64,000 bases of DNA from Methylobacterium mesophilicum SR1.6/6 (GTDB lineage Bacteria; Pseudomonadota; Alphaproteobacteria; Rhizobiales; Beijerinckiaceae), in contig NZ_CP043538.1 in the NCBI RefSeq assembly GCF_000364445.2, positions 1,123,612 to 1,187,611 of the forward strand, read 5' to 3'. The notes below the pieces were generated by a model, which saw only the letters and a program-made list of their open reading frames with translations, did no database searches and had not been told where the DNA came from. A program made the position numbers and the translations under genes. The number at the start of each line of letters is the position of its first letter. Position 1 is the stretch's first letter. Shown here piece after piece: positions 8,820 through 18,246 of the stretch.

Positions 8820-11800
8820 ACATCTCCGAGCCGTTCATCCGGCGGCCGGTGGCGACCACGCTGCTCACGATCGGCGTGCTGCTCGCCGGGCTGTTCGCCT
8901 TCCTGAAGCTGCCGGTGGCGCCGCTGCCGCAGATCGACTTCCCGGTGATCCTCGTCCAGGCCCAGATGGCCGGGGCCTCCCCCGACACCATGGCGACCAC
9001 CGTGGCGGCGCCCCTGGAGCGGCGGCTCGGCGCCATCGCGGACGTCAACGAGATGACGTCCACCAACACCCTGGGCTCGACCCGGATCGTGCTGCTGTTC
9101 GGCCTCAACCGCGACATCGACGGCGCCGCCCGCGACGTCCAGGCCGCCATCAACGCGGCCCGCGCCGACCTGCCGACCGCGCTCCGGCAGAATCCGACCT
9201 ACCGCAAGTTCAACCCCGCCGACACGCCGATCATCATCCTCGGCATGACCTCGGAGACCCTGACCCGCGGTCAGGTCTACGATTCCGCCGCCACCGTCGT
9301 GCAGCAGAAGCTCTCCCAGCTGCCCGGCGTCGGCAACGTCGATATCGGCGGCTCGTCCCTGCCGGCGGTGCGGGTCGAGCTCGATCCCACCGCCCTGTTC
9401 AACTACGGGATCGGCCTCGAGGGCATCCGGGCGGCGCTCGCCTCCGCCAACGCCAACTCGCCCAAGGGCGAGATCGACGCCGGCGACCGCCGCTACCAGC
9501 TCTACGCCAACGACCAGGGCCGCAAGGCCGCCGATTACCGCGACATCATCGTGGCCTACCGCAACGGCGCCGCGGTGAAGCTCACCGATGTCGGGCAGGT
9601 GCTCGACGGGGTCGAGGACAAGCGCAACCTCGGCATCGTCAACGGCAAGCCCGGCGTGCTGCTGTTCGTCTACAAGCAGCCCGGCGCCAACGTGGTCGAG
9701 ACCATCAAGGCCGTGAAGGAGGCCCTGCCGCAGATCACCGCGGCGCTCCCCGGCGGCATCGACATCAAGCTCACCGGTGACCGCAGCGCCACGATCCGCG
9801 CCTCGCTCTCGGCCACCGAGGAGACCCTGCTGGTGGCGGTCGGCCTCGTCATCCTGGTGGTCTTCGCCTTCCTGCGCTCCTGGCGGGCCACCCTGGTCCC
9901 GGCGGTGGCCGTGCCGATCTCGATCATCGGCACCTTCTCGGCGATGTACCTGCTCGGCTACTCGCTCAACATCCTGTCGCTGACCGCGCTGATCATCGGC
10001 ACCGGCTTCGTGGTCGACGACGCCATCGTGGTGCTGGAGAACGTCCAGCGCCACATCGAGGAGGGCAAGCCCCGGCTCCAGGCGGCGCTGATCGGGGCGC
10101 GGGAGGTCGGGTTCACGGTGATCTCGATGAGCCTGTCGCTCATCGCGGTGTTCCTGCCGATCCTGCTGATGGGCGGCCTCGTCGGCCGCATCTTCCAGGA
10201 ATTCTCGGTGACCCTGTCGCTGTCGATCCTGATCTCGCTGGTCCTGTCGCTCACCACCACCCCGATGATGTGCGCCCGGCTGCTGCGCGCCGAGGGGCAT
10301 GGGACCAACGGTGCCCCCCCCTCGGGCCGCCGGCCGAACTGGCTGATCCGGATGCTGGAGGGCGGCTTCACCCGGCTGCTCGGCGCCTATGCGCGGACGC
10401 TCGAGGTGGCGCTCGCCCATCCGCGCCTCGTGCTCCTGACCCTGCTCGCCACGGTCGGGCTGAACGTCTACCTCTACATCATCGTCCCGAAGGGCTTCTT
10501 CCCCGAGCAGGACACCGGCCAGATGATGGGCGGCATCCAGGCCGACCAGCGCATCTCGTTCCAGTCCATGGAGCAGAAGCTCAAGCAGGCGACGTCGATC
10601 GTCGGCGCCGATCCGGCGATCGAGAGTGTGGTCGGCTTCACGGGCGGGCGCGGCACCAACTCGGCCAACGTGTTCATCGGCCTGAAGCCCCTCAACGAGC
10701 GGGCGCCGATCTCCGCCGTGATGGCCCGGCTGCGGCCGAAGCTCGCCCAGGTGGCCGGCGCGCGGCTCTACGTCTTCCCCCGGCAGGACCTGCAGATGGG
10801 CGGCCGCCAGAGCTTCGCCCAGTACCAGTACACCCTCCAGGGCGACACCCCCGAGGAGCTGTTCGCCGCCGCCCCGAAGCTGGTGGCGGCCCTCCAGAAG
10901 GACCCGACCTTCGCGGACGTGACCTCCGACCAGCAGGAGGGTGGGCTCGAGAGCCGGGTGGTGATCGACCGCAACACGGCCTTCCGCTACGGCATCACGC
11001 CGAACAAGATCGACAACACCCTCTACGACGCCTTCGGCCAGCGGCAGGTCTCGACGATCTACAACCCGCTGAACCAGTACCACGTGGTGATGGAGATCGC
11101 GCCGCGCTACCTGGAGTCGCCGGAGACGCTGAAGCAGATCTACGTCTCGACCTCGGGCGGCAACGCGGCGGGCTCTGCGACCACCAACGCGGTGGCCGGC
11201 ACGGTGGCGGCGGGGGGCAGCGTCAACACCAACGCGGCCACCGGCACCAGCAGCCCGGGGAGCGCGTCGACGGCTGCCGCCGCGGGGGCCGCCACCGGCT
11301 CCGGCGCGGTGGGGGGCAGCTCGGCCAGCCCCGGCGGCGCCGCGGCCGCGACCGCCGCCGCGTCCACCAGCACGGCCGACACCGCCTCGAACGCCGCCGC
11401 CATCGCGTCGGATTCGGCGCGCAACGCCTCGTCCAACGCCATCGCGGCCTCGAAGGGCGGCGCCTCGTCGAGCGCGCCGGTCTCGGCCGCCAAGGAGACG
11501 ATGATCCCGCTCTCGGCCTTCGCGCGGATCGAGCCCGGCAACGCGCCCACGCAGGTCAGCCACCAGGGCCTGTTCGTGGCGACCACGATCTCGTTCAACC
11601 TCGCCCCGGGCAAGAGCCTGTCGGACGCCACCGACGCCATCGACCGGGCCATGGCCTCCCTGCACCTGCCGGCGACGATCCACGGCGAGTACGCGGGCGC
11701 GGCCAAAAACTACGTGGCCTCGGCCTCGCGCCAGCCGCTGCTGATCCTGGCGGCGATCCTGGCGGTCTACGCGGTGCTGGGCATCCTGTACGAGAGCTTC

Positions 11801-12283
11801 GTGCACCCGCTCACGATCCTCTCGACCCTGCCGTCGGCGGGCGTCGGCGCGGTGCTGGCCCTGCTGGTGACCGGCACCGACTTCACCATCATCGCGCTGA
11901 TTGCGGTCTTCCTCCTGATCGGCATCGTGAAGAAGAACGCGATCATGATGATCGACGTGGCCATCGACGCCGAGCGAACCCAGGGCGCGAATCCCGTGGA
12001 CGCGATCCGCGAGGCCTGTCTCCTGCGCTTCCGGCCGATCATGATGACGACGCTCGCGGCCATGCTGGGGGCCGTGCCGCTGATCCTGGCCAACGGCGAG
12101 GGCGCGGAGCTGCGCCGTCCCCTGGGCATCGCCATCGTCGGCGGGTTGATTGTGAGCCAGATCCTGACCCTCTACACCACCCCCGTCGTCTACCTCACCC
12201 TCGATCGCCTCCGGCACAGGGTGCTCGACCGGCGCAGGCGCACCGGACGGGGTGGAGAAGCGGCAATGCCGGCCGGAGAGTGA
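8816..12283 (+). CDS. mdtC: RND multidrug efflux permease, MdtC type, with long low-complexity insertion
   Basis: Second HAE1-family pump subunit, 1155 residues, about 110-120 longer than usual. Starts GTG 8816 (reads [20 protein letters not shown]). The proton-relay motif [18 protein letters not shown] in TM4 and the C-terminal [20 protein letters not shown] are intact. The extra length is a run of almost only Ala, Ser, Gly, Thr and Asn at about residues 778-892. It sits between [12 protein letters not shown] and [15 protein letters not shown], that is, inside the second periplasmic porter region, where MdtB has only a short loop ([17 protein letters not shown]). No frameshift is visible. 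The stop overlaps the next gene's ATG by one base. Confidence 0.93.
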   Translation: MNISEPFIRRPVATTLLTIGVLLAGLFAFLKLPVAPLPQIDFPVILVQAQMAGASPDTMATTVAAPLERRLGAIADVNEMTSTNTLGSTRIVLLFGLNRDIDGAARDVQAAINAARADLPTALRQNPTYRKFNPADTPIIILGMTSETLTRGQVYDSAATVVQQKLSQLPGVGNVDIGGSSLPAVRVELDPTALFNYGIGLEGIRAALASANANSPKGEIDAGDRRYQLYANDQGRKAADYRDIIVAYRNGAAVKLTDVGQVLDGVEDKRNLGIVNGKPGVLLFVYKQPGANVVETIKAVKEALPQITAALPGGIDIKLTGDRSATIRASLSATEETLLVAVGLVILVVFAFLRSWRATLVPAVAVPISIIGTFSAMYLLGYSLNILSLTALIIGTGFVVDDAIVVLENVQRHIEEGKPRLQAALIGAREVGFTVISMSLSLIAVFLPILLMGGLVGRIFQEFSVTLSLSILISLVLSLTTTPMMCARLLRAEGHGTNGAPPSGRRPNWLIRMLEGGFTRLLGAYARTLEVALAHPRLVLLTLLATVGLNVYLYIIVPKGFFPEQDTGQMMGGIQADQRISFQSMEQKLKQATSIVGADPAIESVVGFTGGRGTNSANVFIGLKPLNERAPISAVMARLRPKLAQVAGARLYVFPRQDLQMGGRQSFAQYQYTLQGDTPEELFAAAPKLVAALQKDPTFADVTSDQQEGGLESRVVIDRNTAFRYGITPNKIDNTLYDAFGQRQVSTIYNPLNQYHVVMEIAPRYLESPETLKQIYVSTSGGNAAGSATTNAVAGTVAAGGSVNTNAATGTSSPGSASTAAAAGAATGSGAVGGSSASPGGAAAATAAASTSTADTASNAAAIASDSARNASSNAIAASKGGASSSAPVSAAKETMIPLSAFARIEPGNAPTQVSHQGLFVATTISFNLAPGKSLSDATDAIDRAMASLHLPATIHGEYAGAAKNYVASASRQPLLILAAILAVYAVLGILYESFVHPLTILSTLPSAGVGAVLALLVTGTDFTIIALIAVFLLIGIVKKNAIMMIDVAIDAERTQGANPVDAIREACLLRFRPIMMTTLAAMLGAVPLILANGEGAELRRPLGIAIVGGLIVSQILTLYTTPVVYLTLDRLRHRVLDRRRRTGRGGEAAMPAGE

Positions 12284-13824
12284 TGGTTACGGTTTCACGT
12301 GAAACAGCGGCGGCTGCGAGAACGCGCGTGTCGCGCGCCGTTCTGCCGGCCCTGTGCCTGCCGCTCCTCCTCGCCGGCTGCGTGGTCGGTCCCGATTATG
12401 CCCGGCCCTCCGTGGAGACTCCGCTCGCCTACAAGCAGGGCGGCGTCCGGGAGGACAGCCCCGCCTACGTCGCCGCCCGGAGGAAGGGCTGGCGCGAGGC
12501 CCGGCCCAGCGATGCCGTCGAGCGCGGCGACTGGTGGCGGGTCTTCCGGGATCCGACCCTCGACCGGCTGATCCGCCTCGTCGACGTGGACAACCAGTCC
12601 CTCCGGCAGGCGGTGGCCAACTACCGGCAGGCCCGGGCGCTCGTCGCCTCCGCGCAGGCCGCCCTGTACCCGACCGTGATCGGCGCGCCGAGCATCACCC
12701 GGACCGGCAGCGGCAGCACCACGCGCACCAACGTCTCGCTGATCGGTCAGGCGAGCTGGGAACTCGACCTGTTCGGCGGTACCCGCCGCACCATCGAGAG
12801 CGAGGCGGCGCTGGCCCAGTCCGACGCCGCCACGATCGCGCTCACCCGCCTGACCATCCAGGCGGAGGTGGCAGCCGACTACCTGACAGTGCGCTACGCC
12901 GATTCCCTCCAGAGGGTGCTCGACGAGAACGTCGAGAACTTCAAGAAGACCCTGGCGATCACCGAGAACCAGTACGCCGCCGGCGTGGCGGCGCGCTCCG
13001 ACGTGATCACCGCGCAGACCCAGGTCCAGACCATCGAGGCCCAGGCCATCGCGGTGCGCCTGACCCGGGTGCAGTACCTGAACGCCATCGCCACCCTGAT
13101 CGGCCGGCCGCCCTCCGAGGTGTCGATCCCGGTCGCGGGCATCGCCCGGAACCCGCCGGGCGTGCCGGTCGGGATCCCGAGCGACCTGCTGGAGCGGCGG
13201 CCGGACGTCGCCCAGGCCGAGCGCCTCCTCCAGGCACAGAGCGAGCGCATCGGCGTGGCGGTGGCGGCCTTCTTCCCCACCGTCACGATCTCGGCCCAGG
13301 GCGGCATCTCGGGCGCGACCCGCAACGGGCTGCTGTCGGCGGCGAACCAGGTCTGGTCGGTCGCGGCGTCCGGCAGCGAGGTCCTGTTCGACGGAGGCGC
13401 CCGCACCGCCGCCCTGCGCTCGGCGGAAGCCGGCTACGATTCCGCTGTGGCCGGCTACAGGCAGGTGGTGCTCGCCGCCTTCGCGGAGGTCGAGAACCAG
13501 ATGGCGGCGCTCCGCATCCTCGGCCAGCAGCAGGGGGCGCAGGACAAGGCCGTCGACCTGTCGCGCAAGGCCGTGGAGATCACGCTCAACGAGTATCGGG
13601 CCGGCACGCAGAACTTCACCACCGTGGTGACCGCGCAGGGCCTGCTGGTGACCAACGAGATCAACGCCCTTCAGGTGCGGCTGAACCGCTTCACCGCGGC
13701 CGTGACGCTGATCCGGGCGCTCGGCGGCGGCTGGGACGTACGCTCGCTGCCGAGCGATTCCGAGCTGAAGGGTCCGAGCCTCCCGATCGACCGGGGCGGG
13801 CAGGCGGTGCGGCCGGACGAGTAG
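12283..13824 (+). CDS. NodT-family RND outer-membrane factor lipoprotein
   Basis: TolC-like outer-membrane channel of 513 residues that completes the tripartite pump. The signal peptide ends in the lipobox LLLAGC (Cys33), followed by VVGPDYARPSVETP, characteristic of OprM/NodT proteins. Two OEP repeats follow, with NYRQARALVASAQAALYPTV and, in the second half, LLERRPDVAQAERLLQAQS. The C-terminal motif is FTTVVTAQGLLVTNEINALQ. ATG 12283-12285 overlaps the mdtC stop (TGATG). The codons for VSRET coincide with a perfect 14-base palindrome resembling parS (listed separately). Lipid anchoring and outer-membrane location follow from the family. Confidence 0.93.
   Translation: MVTVSRETAAAARTRVSRAVLPALCLPLLLAGCVVGPDYARPSVETPLAYKQGGVREDSPAYVAARRKGWREARPSDAVERGDWWRVFRDPTLDRLIRLVDVDNQSLRQAVANYRQARALVASAQAALYPTVIGAPSITRTGSGSTTRTNVSLIGQASWELDLFGGTRRTIESEAALAQSDAATIALTRLTIQAEVAADYLTVRYADSLQRVLDENVENFKKTLAITENQYAAGVAARSDVITAQTQVQTIEAQAIAVRLTRVQYLNAIATLIGRPPSEVSIPVAGIARNPPGVPVGIPSDLLERRPDVAQAERLLQAQSERIGVAVAAFFPTVTISAQGGISGATRNGLLSAANQVWSVAASGSEVLFDGGARTAALRSAEAGYDSAVAGYRQVVLAAFAEVENQMAALRILGQQQGAQDKAVDLSRKAVEITLNEYRAGTQNFTTVVTAQGLLVTNEINALQVRLNRFTAAVTLIRALGGGWDVRSLPSDSELKGPSLPIDRGGQAVRPDE
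12292..12305. promoter_or_regulatory. parS-like ParB binding site
   Basis: GTTTCACGTGAAAC is a perfect palindrome, followed by A. It matches the bacterial parS consensus TGTTTCACGTGAAACA at 15 of 16 positions (only the first base differs). It lies inside the first codons of the outer-membrane factor gene and encodes the VSRET pentapeptide, as coding-region parS sites often do. ParB loading at such sites directs chromosome segregation. Binding is inferred from sequence only. Confidence 0.75.
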
Positions 13825-13873
13825 GATCTCAGCCGCGGCTCCGGAGCTACTACCGACGTCTCGGCTGTCCCAC

Positions 13874-13992
13874 CCCCTCATCCTGAGGTGCCGGAGCGCA
13901 GCGGAGGCGTCGAAGGAGCCCTTCAGAAGCCACCGCGATCCCTGGGGCTCTCCTTCGAGGCCCGCTGCGCTCCGGCACCTCAGGATGAGGGG
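13874..13992. repeat. Large inverted repeat (CCTCATCCTGAGG family)
   Basis: A 119-base element fills most of the convergent gap between the efflux operon and the SHOCT gene. The left arm CCCCTCATCCTGAGGTGCCG and the following GAGCGCAGCG are matched by the right arm CGCTGCGCTC and CGGCACCTCAGGATGAGGGG. Smaller matching pieces (TCGAAGGAG / CTCCTTCGA) lie inside. It resembles the intergenic palindromes common in Methylobacterium and Bradyrhizobium. It can act as a bidirectional hairpin, perhaps a terminator. Confidence 0.8.
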
Positions 13993-14058
13993 AATGGATG
14001 GGATCGCCCTGCGGGGGGCGCGGTGGCGCGGATTGCGTCCGCTTCGGCGAAGAGATCC

Positions 14059-14826
14059 CTAAAGCCGCGCCAGCAGCTCCGCCTTCTTGTCGGAAAATTC
14101 CCGTTCGGTGAGCACGCCCCGCGCGTGCAGGTCCGCGAGCCGCTCGATGGTCGCCAGCACGTCCTCCCCGGACGGCCGCATCGGCGCGGGTGCCTCGACG
14201 GGCGCGGGCCGCGCCTGCGCCGGGTCGGCCTGCCGTGGGGCCGCCGCCGCGGCCTCGATGCGGTGCAGGCGGTCGAGATCGACGACACCCGCCGGGCCGG
14301 TGAAGCCGAGCGTGCCGTTCGCCTGGGAGACCCCCGTGATGTGGTGTTCGCCCGTGTCGTAGACGGCGACGCCCGAGCCCGATTCGACGGCGAGCCGCCG
14401 GCGCCCGGGGAAATACGCGTAGCGCAGCCCGTTCTGCGCGCCGGTGCTCGCCGGCGATCCGAGATCGGCCGGCCACCACTCGCCGCCGCCGCGCCGCGCC
14501 GTCGGCGGCGCCTCCGAGAAGCCGGCCTTCGGGAGCGCCGCGGCCAGCTCGTCGCAGAGGGCCTTGACCCGGGCCTTCAGGCCGTCGTCGAACATCCGGC
14601 CGACCATCACCATGCCGCCGGCGAACCATTGGCCCATCCCGCCGAGGTCGGGATGGTCGAACTGTGCCATCGTGCCGTGCCCGCGCTCGAGCGCCTGCAC
14701 GACGTGGCGTACTGCGTCCAGGCTGACCCCGTGACGCTCGGCGACGCTCCGCAGCCCTGACGCATGGTCGAACCCGCCCTCGTCCGGGACGGCGGCGGAT
14801 GCAGGGGTCCTGTCGGACGGATCCAT
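14059..14826 (-). CDS. SHOCT domain protein
   Basis: Protein of 255 residues. The C-terminal about 30 residues (IERLADLHARGVLTEREFSDKKAELLARL, positions about 226-254) are a SHOCT domain, a short helical oligomerisation module. The N-terminal half contains FDHASGLRSVAERHGVSLDAV and a helix LKARVKALCDELAAALPKA. The middle (GLRYAYFPGRRRLAVESGSG, VAVYDTGEHHITGVSQ) looks like a small beta-rich domain. No signal peptide is evident. Start ATG 14824-14826 was chosen because the sequence upstream in frame is arginine-rich and unlike protein. Function unknown. Confidence 0.75.
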   Translation of the reverse strand: MDPSDRTPASAAVPDEGGFDHASGLRSVAERHGVSLDAVRHVVQALERGHGTMAQFDHPDLGGMGQWFAGGMVMVGRMFDDGLKARVKALCDELAAALPKAGFSEAPPTARRGGGEWWPADLGSPASTGAQNGLRYAYFPGRRRLAVESGSGVAVYDTGEHHITGVSQANGTLGFTGPAGVVDLDRLHRIEAAAAAPRQADPAQARPAPVEAPAPMRPSGEDVLATIERLADLHARGVLTEREFSDKKAELLARL

Positions 14827-14980
14827 CGGGTCGGCTCCGGACACGTCGCAGGGCGGACGGGATGCGCGCGGAACCGGCGACCCGCTGCCCGGGGACCAGC
14901 CTGTCGGCGATGATCCCCGGCCGCGACGGCGTTGCGATGCGAGCACAATCCTCGGTCGCAGGCGCCGGTTCCGCTTCGCC

Positions 14981-15577
14981 TCAGCTGGCGGCGGGGAACG
15001 GGCCCGCGATGGTGAAGTCACCGATCGGCCGCCGGCCGTTCGGCGTCTCGCGCGGGCGCTGCTCCTCGGTGAGGTCCGCCTCCGGGATCTTGCGGCCGAC
15101 CGCGAAGGCGGCCTCGATCCGGTGGTTCTCGGGCAGGCGCAGGATTTCCGGCGCGCGGACATGGTCGAAGCCGACCATGCCGTGGGCATGCCAGCCCTGG
15201 TGGATCGCCTGGAGCTGGAAGGCGAGGGAGGCGGTGCCTGCGTCGAAGGAGTGGCTGTAGGACGGCTTCAGCTCGTCGCCGACCTTCATCATCCCGTTGG
15301 AGACCAGGAACAGAATCGCCCCGGTGCCGGAGACCCATTTCTGGTTGCCGGGCACGAGCAGGCCGAAGAACGTGTCCCAGTGGGCGTCGCCCCGGAGCGC
15401 GTAGAGGAAGCGCCAGGGCTGCGAGTTGTAGGCGGAGGGCGACCAGCGCGCCGCCTCGATCATCCGCATCAGCTCGGATTCGGGCACGGCCTCGCCCGTG
15501 AAGGCGCGGGGCGAGTGCCGCTTCACGAAGACCGGATCGATGTCGTGGTCGGCGCGGCGGGGCGGGGGCAGGCTCAA
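14981..15577 (-). CDS. Nitroreductase family protein
   Basis: FMN-dependent oxidoreductase of 198 residues. The FMN-binding N-terminus is recognisable: FVKRHSPRAFTGEAVPESEL, then MIEAARWSPSAYNSQPWRFL. The central part has DAGTASLAFQLQAIHQGWHAHGMVGFD, the usual family helix, and ends in a short AVGRKIPEADLTEEQRPRE loop. Family members reduce nitro-aromatics, quinones or flavins with NAD(P)H; the substrate here cannot be told. The gene stands alone, about 80 bases from the GSCFA gene on the same strand. Confidence 0.85.
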   Translation of the reverse strand: MSLPPPRRADHDIDPVFVKRHSPRAFTGEAVPESELMRMIEAARWSPSAYNSQPWRFLYALRGDAHWDTFFGLLVPGNQKWVSGTGAILFLVSNGMMKVGDELKPSYSHSFDAGTASLAFQLQAIHQGWHAHGMVGFDHVRAPEILRLPENHRIEAAFAVGRKIPEADLTEEQRPRETPNGRRPIGDFTIAGPFPAAS

Positions 15578-15658
15578 GGGATTTGTCTCCGGAAGGGCGC
15601 GGGCGCCCGGGCGGCCGAGCTTGCCCGAAACGCCCGTCCGGAGGCAAACTCTGGACCG

Positions 15659-16726
15659 CTACGCCACGCTGCGCTCGATCTCCTCCTCGTCGCAGATCAC
15701 GCCGGCATTGCCCTCGAACTCCGCCGCGAGATCGACGGGGGCGCGGACCGGGGCCGCATTGACCCGGTCGCGCGCGAAGGTCGCCAGGAACAGCCGCATG
15801 ACGTGGCGCACGCCCGCGTCGTTGATGGTGCGCTGGTCCTCGTTGTAGTAGCGCCCGGCATTCACGTTGCTCGTGACGATGTCGTAGGCGGGGAAGTAGA
15901 CCGCCCGCGGGTCCCCCCGGCCGACCACCTCGCCGGCCGCCACACGCAGCACCGACTTGGAGTAGCTGTTCGACTCCATCACGTGCCGGTCCATGTAGGT
16001 GGCGATCATCGGCACCGGCGAGACCGTGAAGATCACCCGCGCCTTCGGGTTCACGCTCCAGAGCCGGTCGAGGAAGCCGTTGAGGTCGCCGAGCACCTCG
16101 CCCGCCCCGGCATTCACGCACTCGTAGAGCGCCGGGTCGAAGGTCCCGCCCGCGACCCCGGGGGCGAGCGGCAGCGCCGCGCCATCGGCCCGCCAGCGCC
16201 AGCCTTCCGTGAGACCCAGGGTCAGCACGAACACGTCGAGCGTCTCGAACAGGCGGCGCACCTCGGCGAGGTGCGCGTCGCGGGCCGCCACCACCTCGGC
16301 CTCGCTGGCGAAGCCGTCCGGCTCGACGGTCGGGCGGAACGGATCGACGTAGCGGCCGTCGTCGCGCAGCCACGCCTTCAGCTCAGGCTCGAACGTGCCG
16401 TAGGCCCGGTCGAACAGCTGCACGAACTGGCGCGTGTAGTAGAGATTGCCGTAGCGCGCCGAGAACGTGCCGAACTGGCGGGCATTCGCCTCCTCGGCGC
16501 TCATCCCCGGGGTCGGCGGCTCGGTCAGGTAGTAGTTGAACCCGGCGCCGCGCACCGCCTCGGCCACCCGCTGCGCGAAGCAGGAGCCGCCGGTGGCGAC
16601 CTTGTCGGTCGGCGCGATCACGAAGGTGTCCTTCGGATGCGGGTTGACCGCGAAAGGCGGCACGTTGGTGACGACCTTGCGCCAGAATCGCTCGGCCGGT
16701 AGACCCGTATACGGATTCAACGCCAT
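15659..16726 (-). CDS. GSCFA domain protein (SGNH-hydrolase-like)
   Basis: Protein of 355 residues with the name-giving motif TGGSCFAQRVAEAV (GSCFA at residues 47-51). It also has VFVLTLGLTEGW and VIFTVSPVPM, which correspond to the conserved blocks of GSCFA proteins. GSCFA domains are distant relatives of SGNH/GDSL hydrolases and are often linked to capsule or surface polysaccharide acylation. No signal peptide is seen, so it is probably cytoplasmic. Start ATG 16724-16726 follows AGAGGG at proper distance. It is divergent from the WcbI-like gene, sharing a 41-base gap, and both belong to the same functional area. Confidence 0.85.
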   Translation of the reverse strand: MALNPYTGLPAERFWRKVVTNVPPFAVNPHPKDTFVIAPTDKVATGGSCFAQRVAEAVRGAGFNYYLTEPPTPGMSAEEANARQFGTFSARYGNLYYTRQFVQLFDRAYGTFEPELKAWLRDDGRYVDPFRPTVEPDGFASEAEVVAARDAHLAEVRRLFETLDVFVLTLGLTEGWRWRADGAALPLAPGVAGGTFDPALYECVNAGAGEVLGDLNGFLDRLWSVNPKARVIFTVSPVPMIATYMDRHVMESNSYSKSVLRVAAGEVVGRGDPRAVYFPAYDIVTSNVNAGRYYNEDQRTINDAGVRHVMRLFLATFARDRVNAAPVRAPVDLAAEFEGNAGVICDEEEIERSVA

Positions 16727-16767
16727 CCTCGAACCCTCTTCTTCACGACGGCGACAGGCCCTCGGGG

Positions 16768-17835
16768 GTGCTGAGCCGTCCGCGGACACCGGCACGCGAC
16801 GTGGCCCTGAACGACCTGCCCCGGCGCGCCCGCAGCGCGTTCACCCTCTCGCCGACCACTTGGGCTCCCACCTGGGCGACACCATGGCGGAACCGCGCCC
16901 GCGCCGCCACGACCCGTGACGGGCCGACCATCGCGGTGCTGGGCAATTGCCAGGCGCGGGGCATCGCCCGGGCGATGCGCCTGCTCGCCCCGCGGAGCCC
17001 GGTCCGCTACCTGCCCATGGGCTCGCTGAAGCGCGACCACGGCCATGTCGACGGCCTGATCCGGACCCTGCGCGCCCACGACCACGTCTTCTCGCAGGCC
17101 TTCCCGGCCGGGCTGATCCCGGGCGGCGACGTCGCCACCCTGCGCGCCGCCGATCCCCGGCTCAGGCTGTTCCCGTCGATTGTGTTCTCGGCCTTCCACC
17201 CGGACATGGTCTACGTGGGCCAGGCCTCGGACTTGGCCGCCCTGAAGCTGACCCCGTCGCCGATGGGTCAGTACCACTCGGCGATCGCGCTCACCGCCCA
17301 CCGGCTCGGCCTCGATGCCGGCCGCACCGCCGCGTTGTTCCGCGAGGACGTGTTCGCCCGCCTCGGCTACCTCGACCATTGGGACCCGGCGGTGCGGGAA
17401 CTCGTCGGTGCGGCGGATGCCCTCGGTTTCGACCTGCAGCGCGAGGTGACCCGCTGGGCGCGCCGCGGCGCCTTCATGCACCTGATGAACCATCCCAAGG
17501 TCCACGTCCTCGGCGACATCGCCCGGCGGCTGCTGCAGGAGAACGGGCTGACGCCCGAGCCCGTGGAGATCGAGGATTACCTCGGCGACGAGCTGGCGCA
17601 GGACGTGGTCTGGCCGCTCTACCCGGCCATCGCCGAGCATTTCGGGCTCACCGGCGCGTACCTGTTCAAGGCGAAGCCCCGGGGCGACGACTTCCCGGTG
17701 CTCTACGACCTGCCGGGCTTCGTCGCGGCGAGCTTTTCCATCTACGACACGACGCCGCCCGGCGACCTCGCCTGCCCGCGGGTGGAGGCGTGGCTCGCCG
17801 CGCCGGACATCGTGGCGCTGTTCCGGGGCGGCTGA
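16768..17835 (+). CDS. WcbI family polysaccharide biosynthesis protein
   Basis: Protein of 355 residues with the WcbI core from about residue 54. This is seen in TIAVLGNCQARGIARAM (GNCQ motif, residues 59-62), RYLPMGSLKRDHGHVDGLI, VFSQAFPAGLIP, FPSIVFSAFHPDMVYVG and HPKVHVLGDIARRLL. WcbI of Burkholderia binds coenzyme A and is thought to acetylate capsule sugars; that activity is known of the family, not shown here. The chosen start is GTG 16768; the first 50 residues are Arg-rich and poorly conserved, so a later start is possible. Likely co-regulated with the divergent GSCFA gene. Confidence 0.82.
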   Translation: MLSRPRTPARDVALNDLPRRARSAFTLSPTTWAPTWATPWRNRARAATTRDGPTIAVLGNCQARGIARAMRLLAPRSPVRYLPMGSLKRDHGHVDGLIRTLRAHDHVFSQAFPAGLIPGGDVATLRAADPRLRLFPSIVFSAFHPDMVYVGQASDLAALKLTPSPMGQYHSAIALTAHRLGLDAGRTAALFREDVFARLGYLDHWDPAVRELVGAADALGFDLQREVTRWARRGAFMHLMNHPKVHVLGDIARRLLQENGLTPEPVEIEDYLGDELAQDVVWPLYPAIAEHFGLTGAYLFKAKPRGDDFPVLYDLPGFVAASFSIYDTTPPGDLACPRVEAWLAAPDIVALFRGG

Positions 17836-17841
17836 GGCCGC

Positions 17842-18246
17842 TCAGCCCGCCGCGCGGAGCGGCGCGTCGAGATGCGCGGCGCCGAGGCCGTCGACCATCA
17901 TCCGCACGAGCCGGTTGACCTCCTGCATCTGGAACGGCTTGCGCAGGAACAGGCTGCCGGGCACGCCGCTGCGGCCGTTCGTGTCCGTCGAGGTGTAGAC
18001 CACCGGCCGGTCCGGATGGATCGCCCGGAAGGCGTGGGCCACCGTCCAGCCGTCGATCAGGCCGGGCAGGTGGATGTCGGTGAACAGCCAGTCGATTGCC
18101 GCGCCCTGCGCGCGCAGGAGCGTCAGCGCCGCCTCGCCCGTCGAGGCCTCAATCACCCGGATCCCGTGCGTCTCGCACAGGCTCGCGATGATCTCGAGGA
18201 GCAGGTAGCTGTCCTCGACGATGAGGACGCTCTGGGCGGGTCGCAT
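17842..18246 (-). CDS. Single-domain response regulator (receiver)
   Basis: CheY-like receiver of 134 residues with no output domain. The acidic pair is in LIVEDSYLLLEII, the phospho-acceptor is Asp57 in LFTDIHLPG, the switch Thr is in VVYTSTDT, and the lysine is in SLFLRKPFQMQEV. The loop LIDGWTVAHAFRAIHPDRPVVY is typical of the stand-alone receivers common in Methylobacterium and Bradyrhizobium. It converges on the WcbI-like gene with a 6-base gap. No kinase lies nearby, so its partner is unknown. Confidence 0.87.
   Translation of the reverse strand: MRPAQSVLIVEDSYLLLEIIASLCETHGIRVIEASTGEAALTLLRAQGAAIDWLFTDIHLPGLIDGWTVAHAFRAIHPDRPVVYTSTDTNGRSGVPGSLFLRKPFQMQEVNRLVRMMVDGLGAAHLDAPLRAAG

Noticed and set aside
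5529..12217. Long antisense frames over mdtB and mdtC (900-1150 codons)
   Set aside because: They have low-complexity RR/HRG/VDR composition, no recognisable domain, and lie fully opposite complete RND pump genes.
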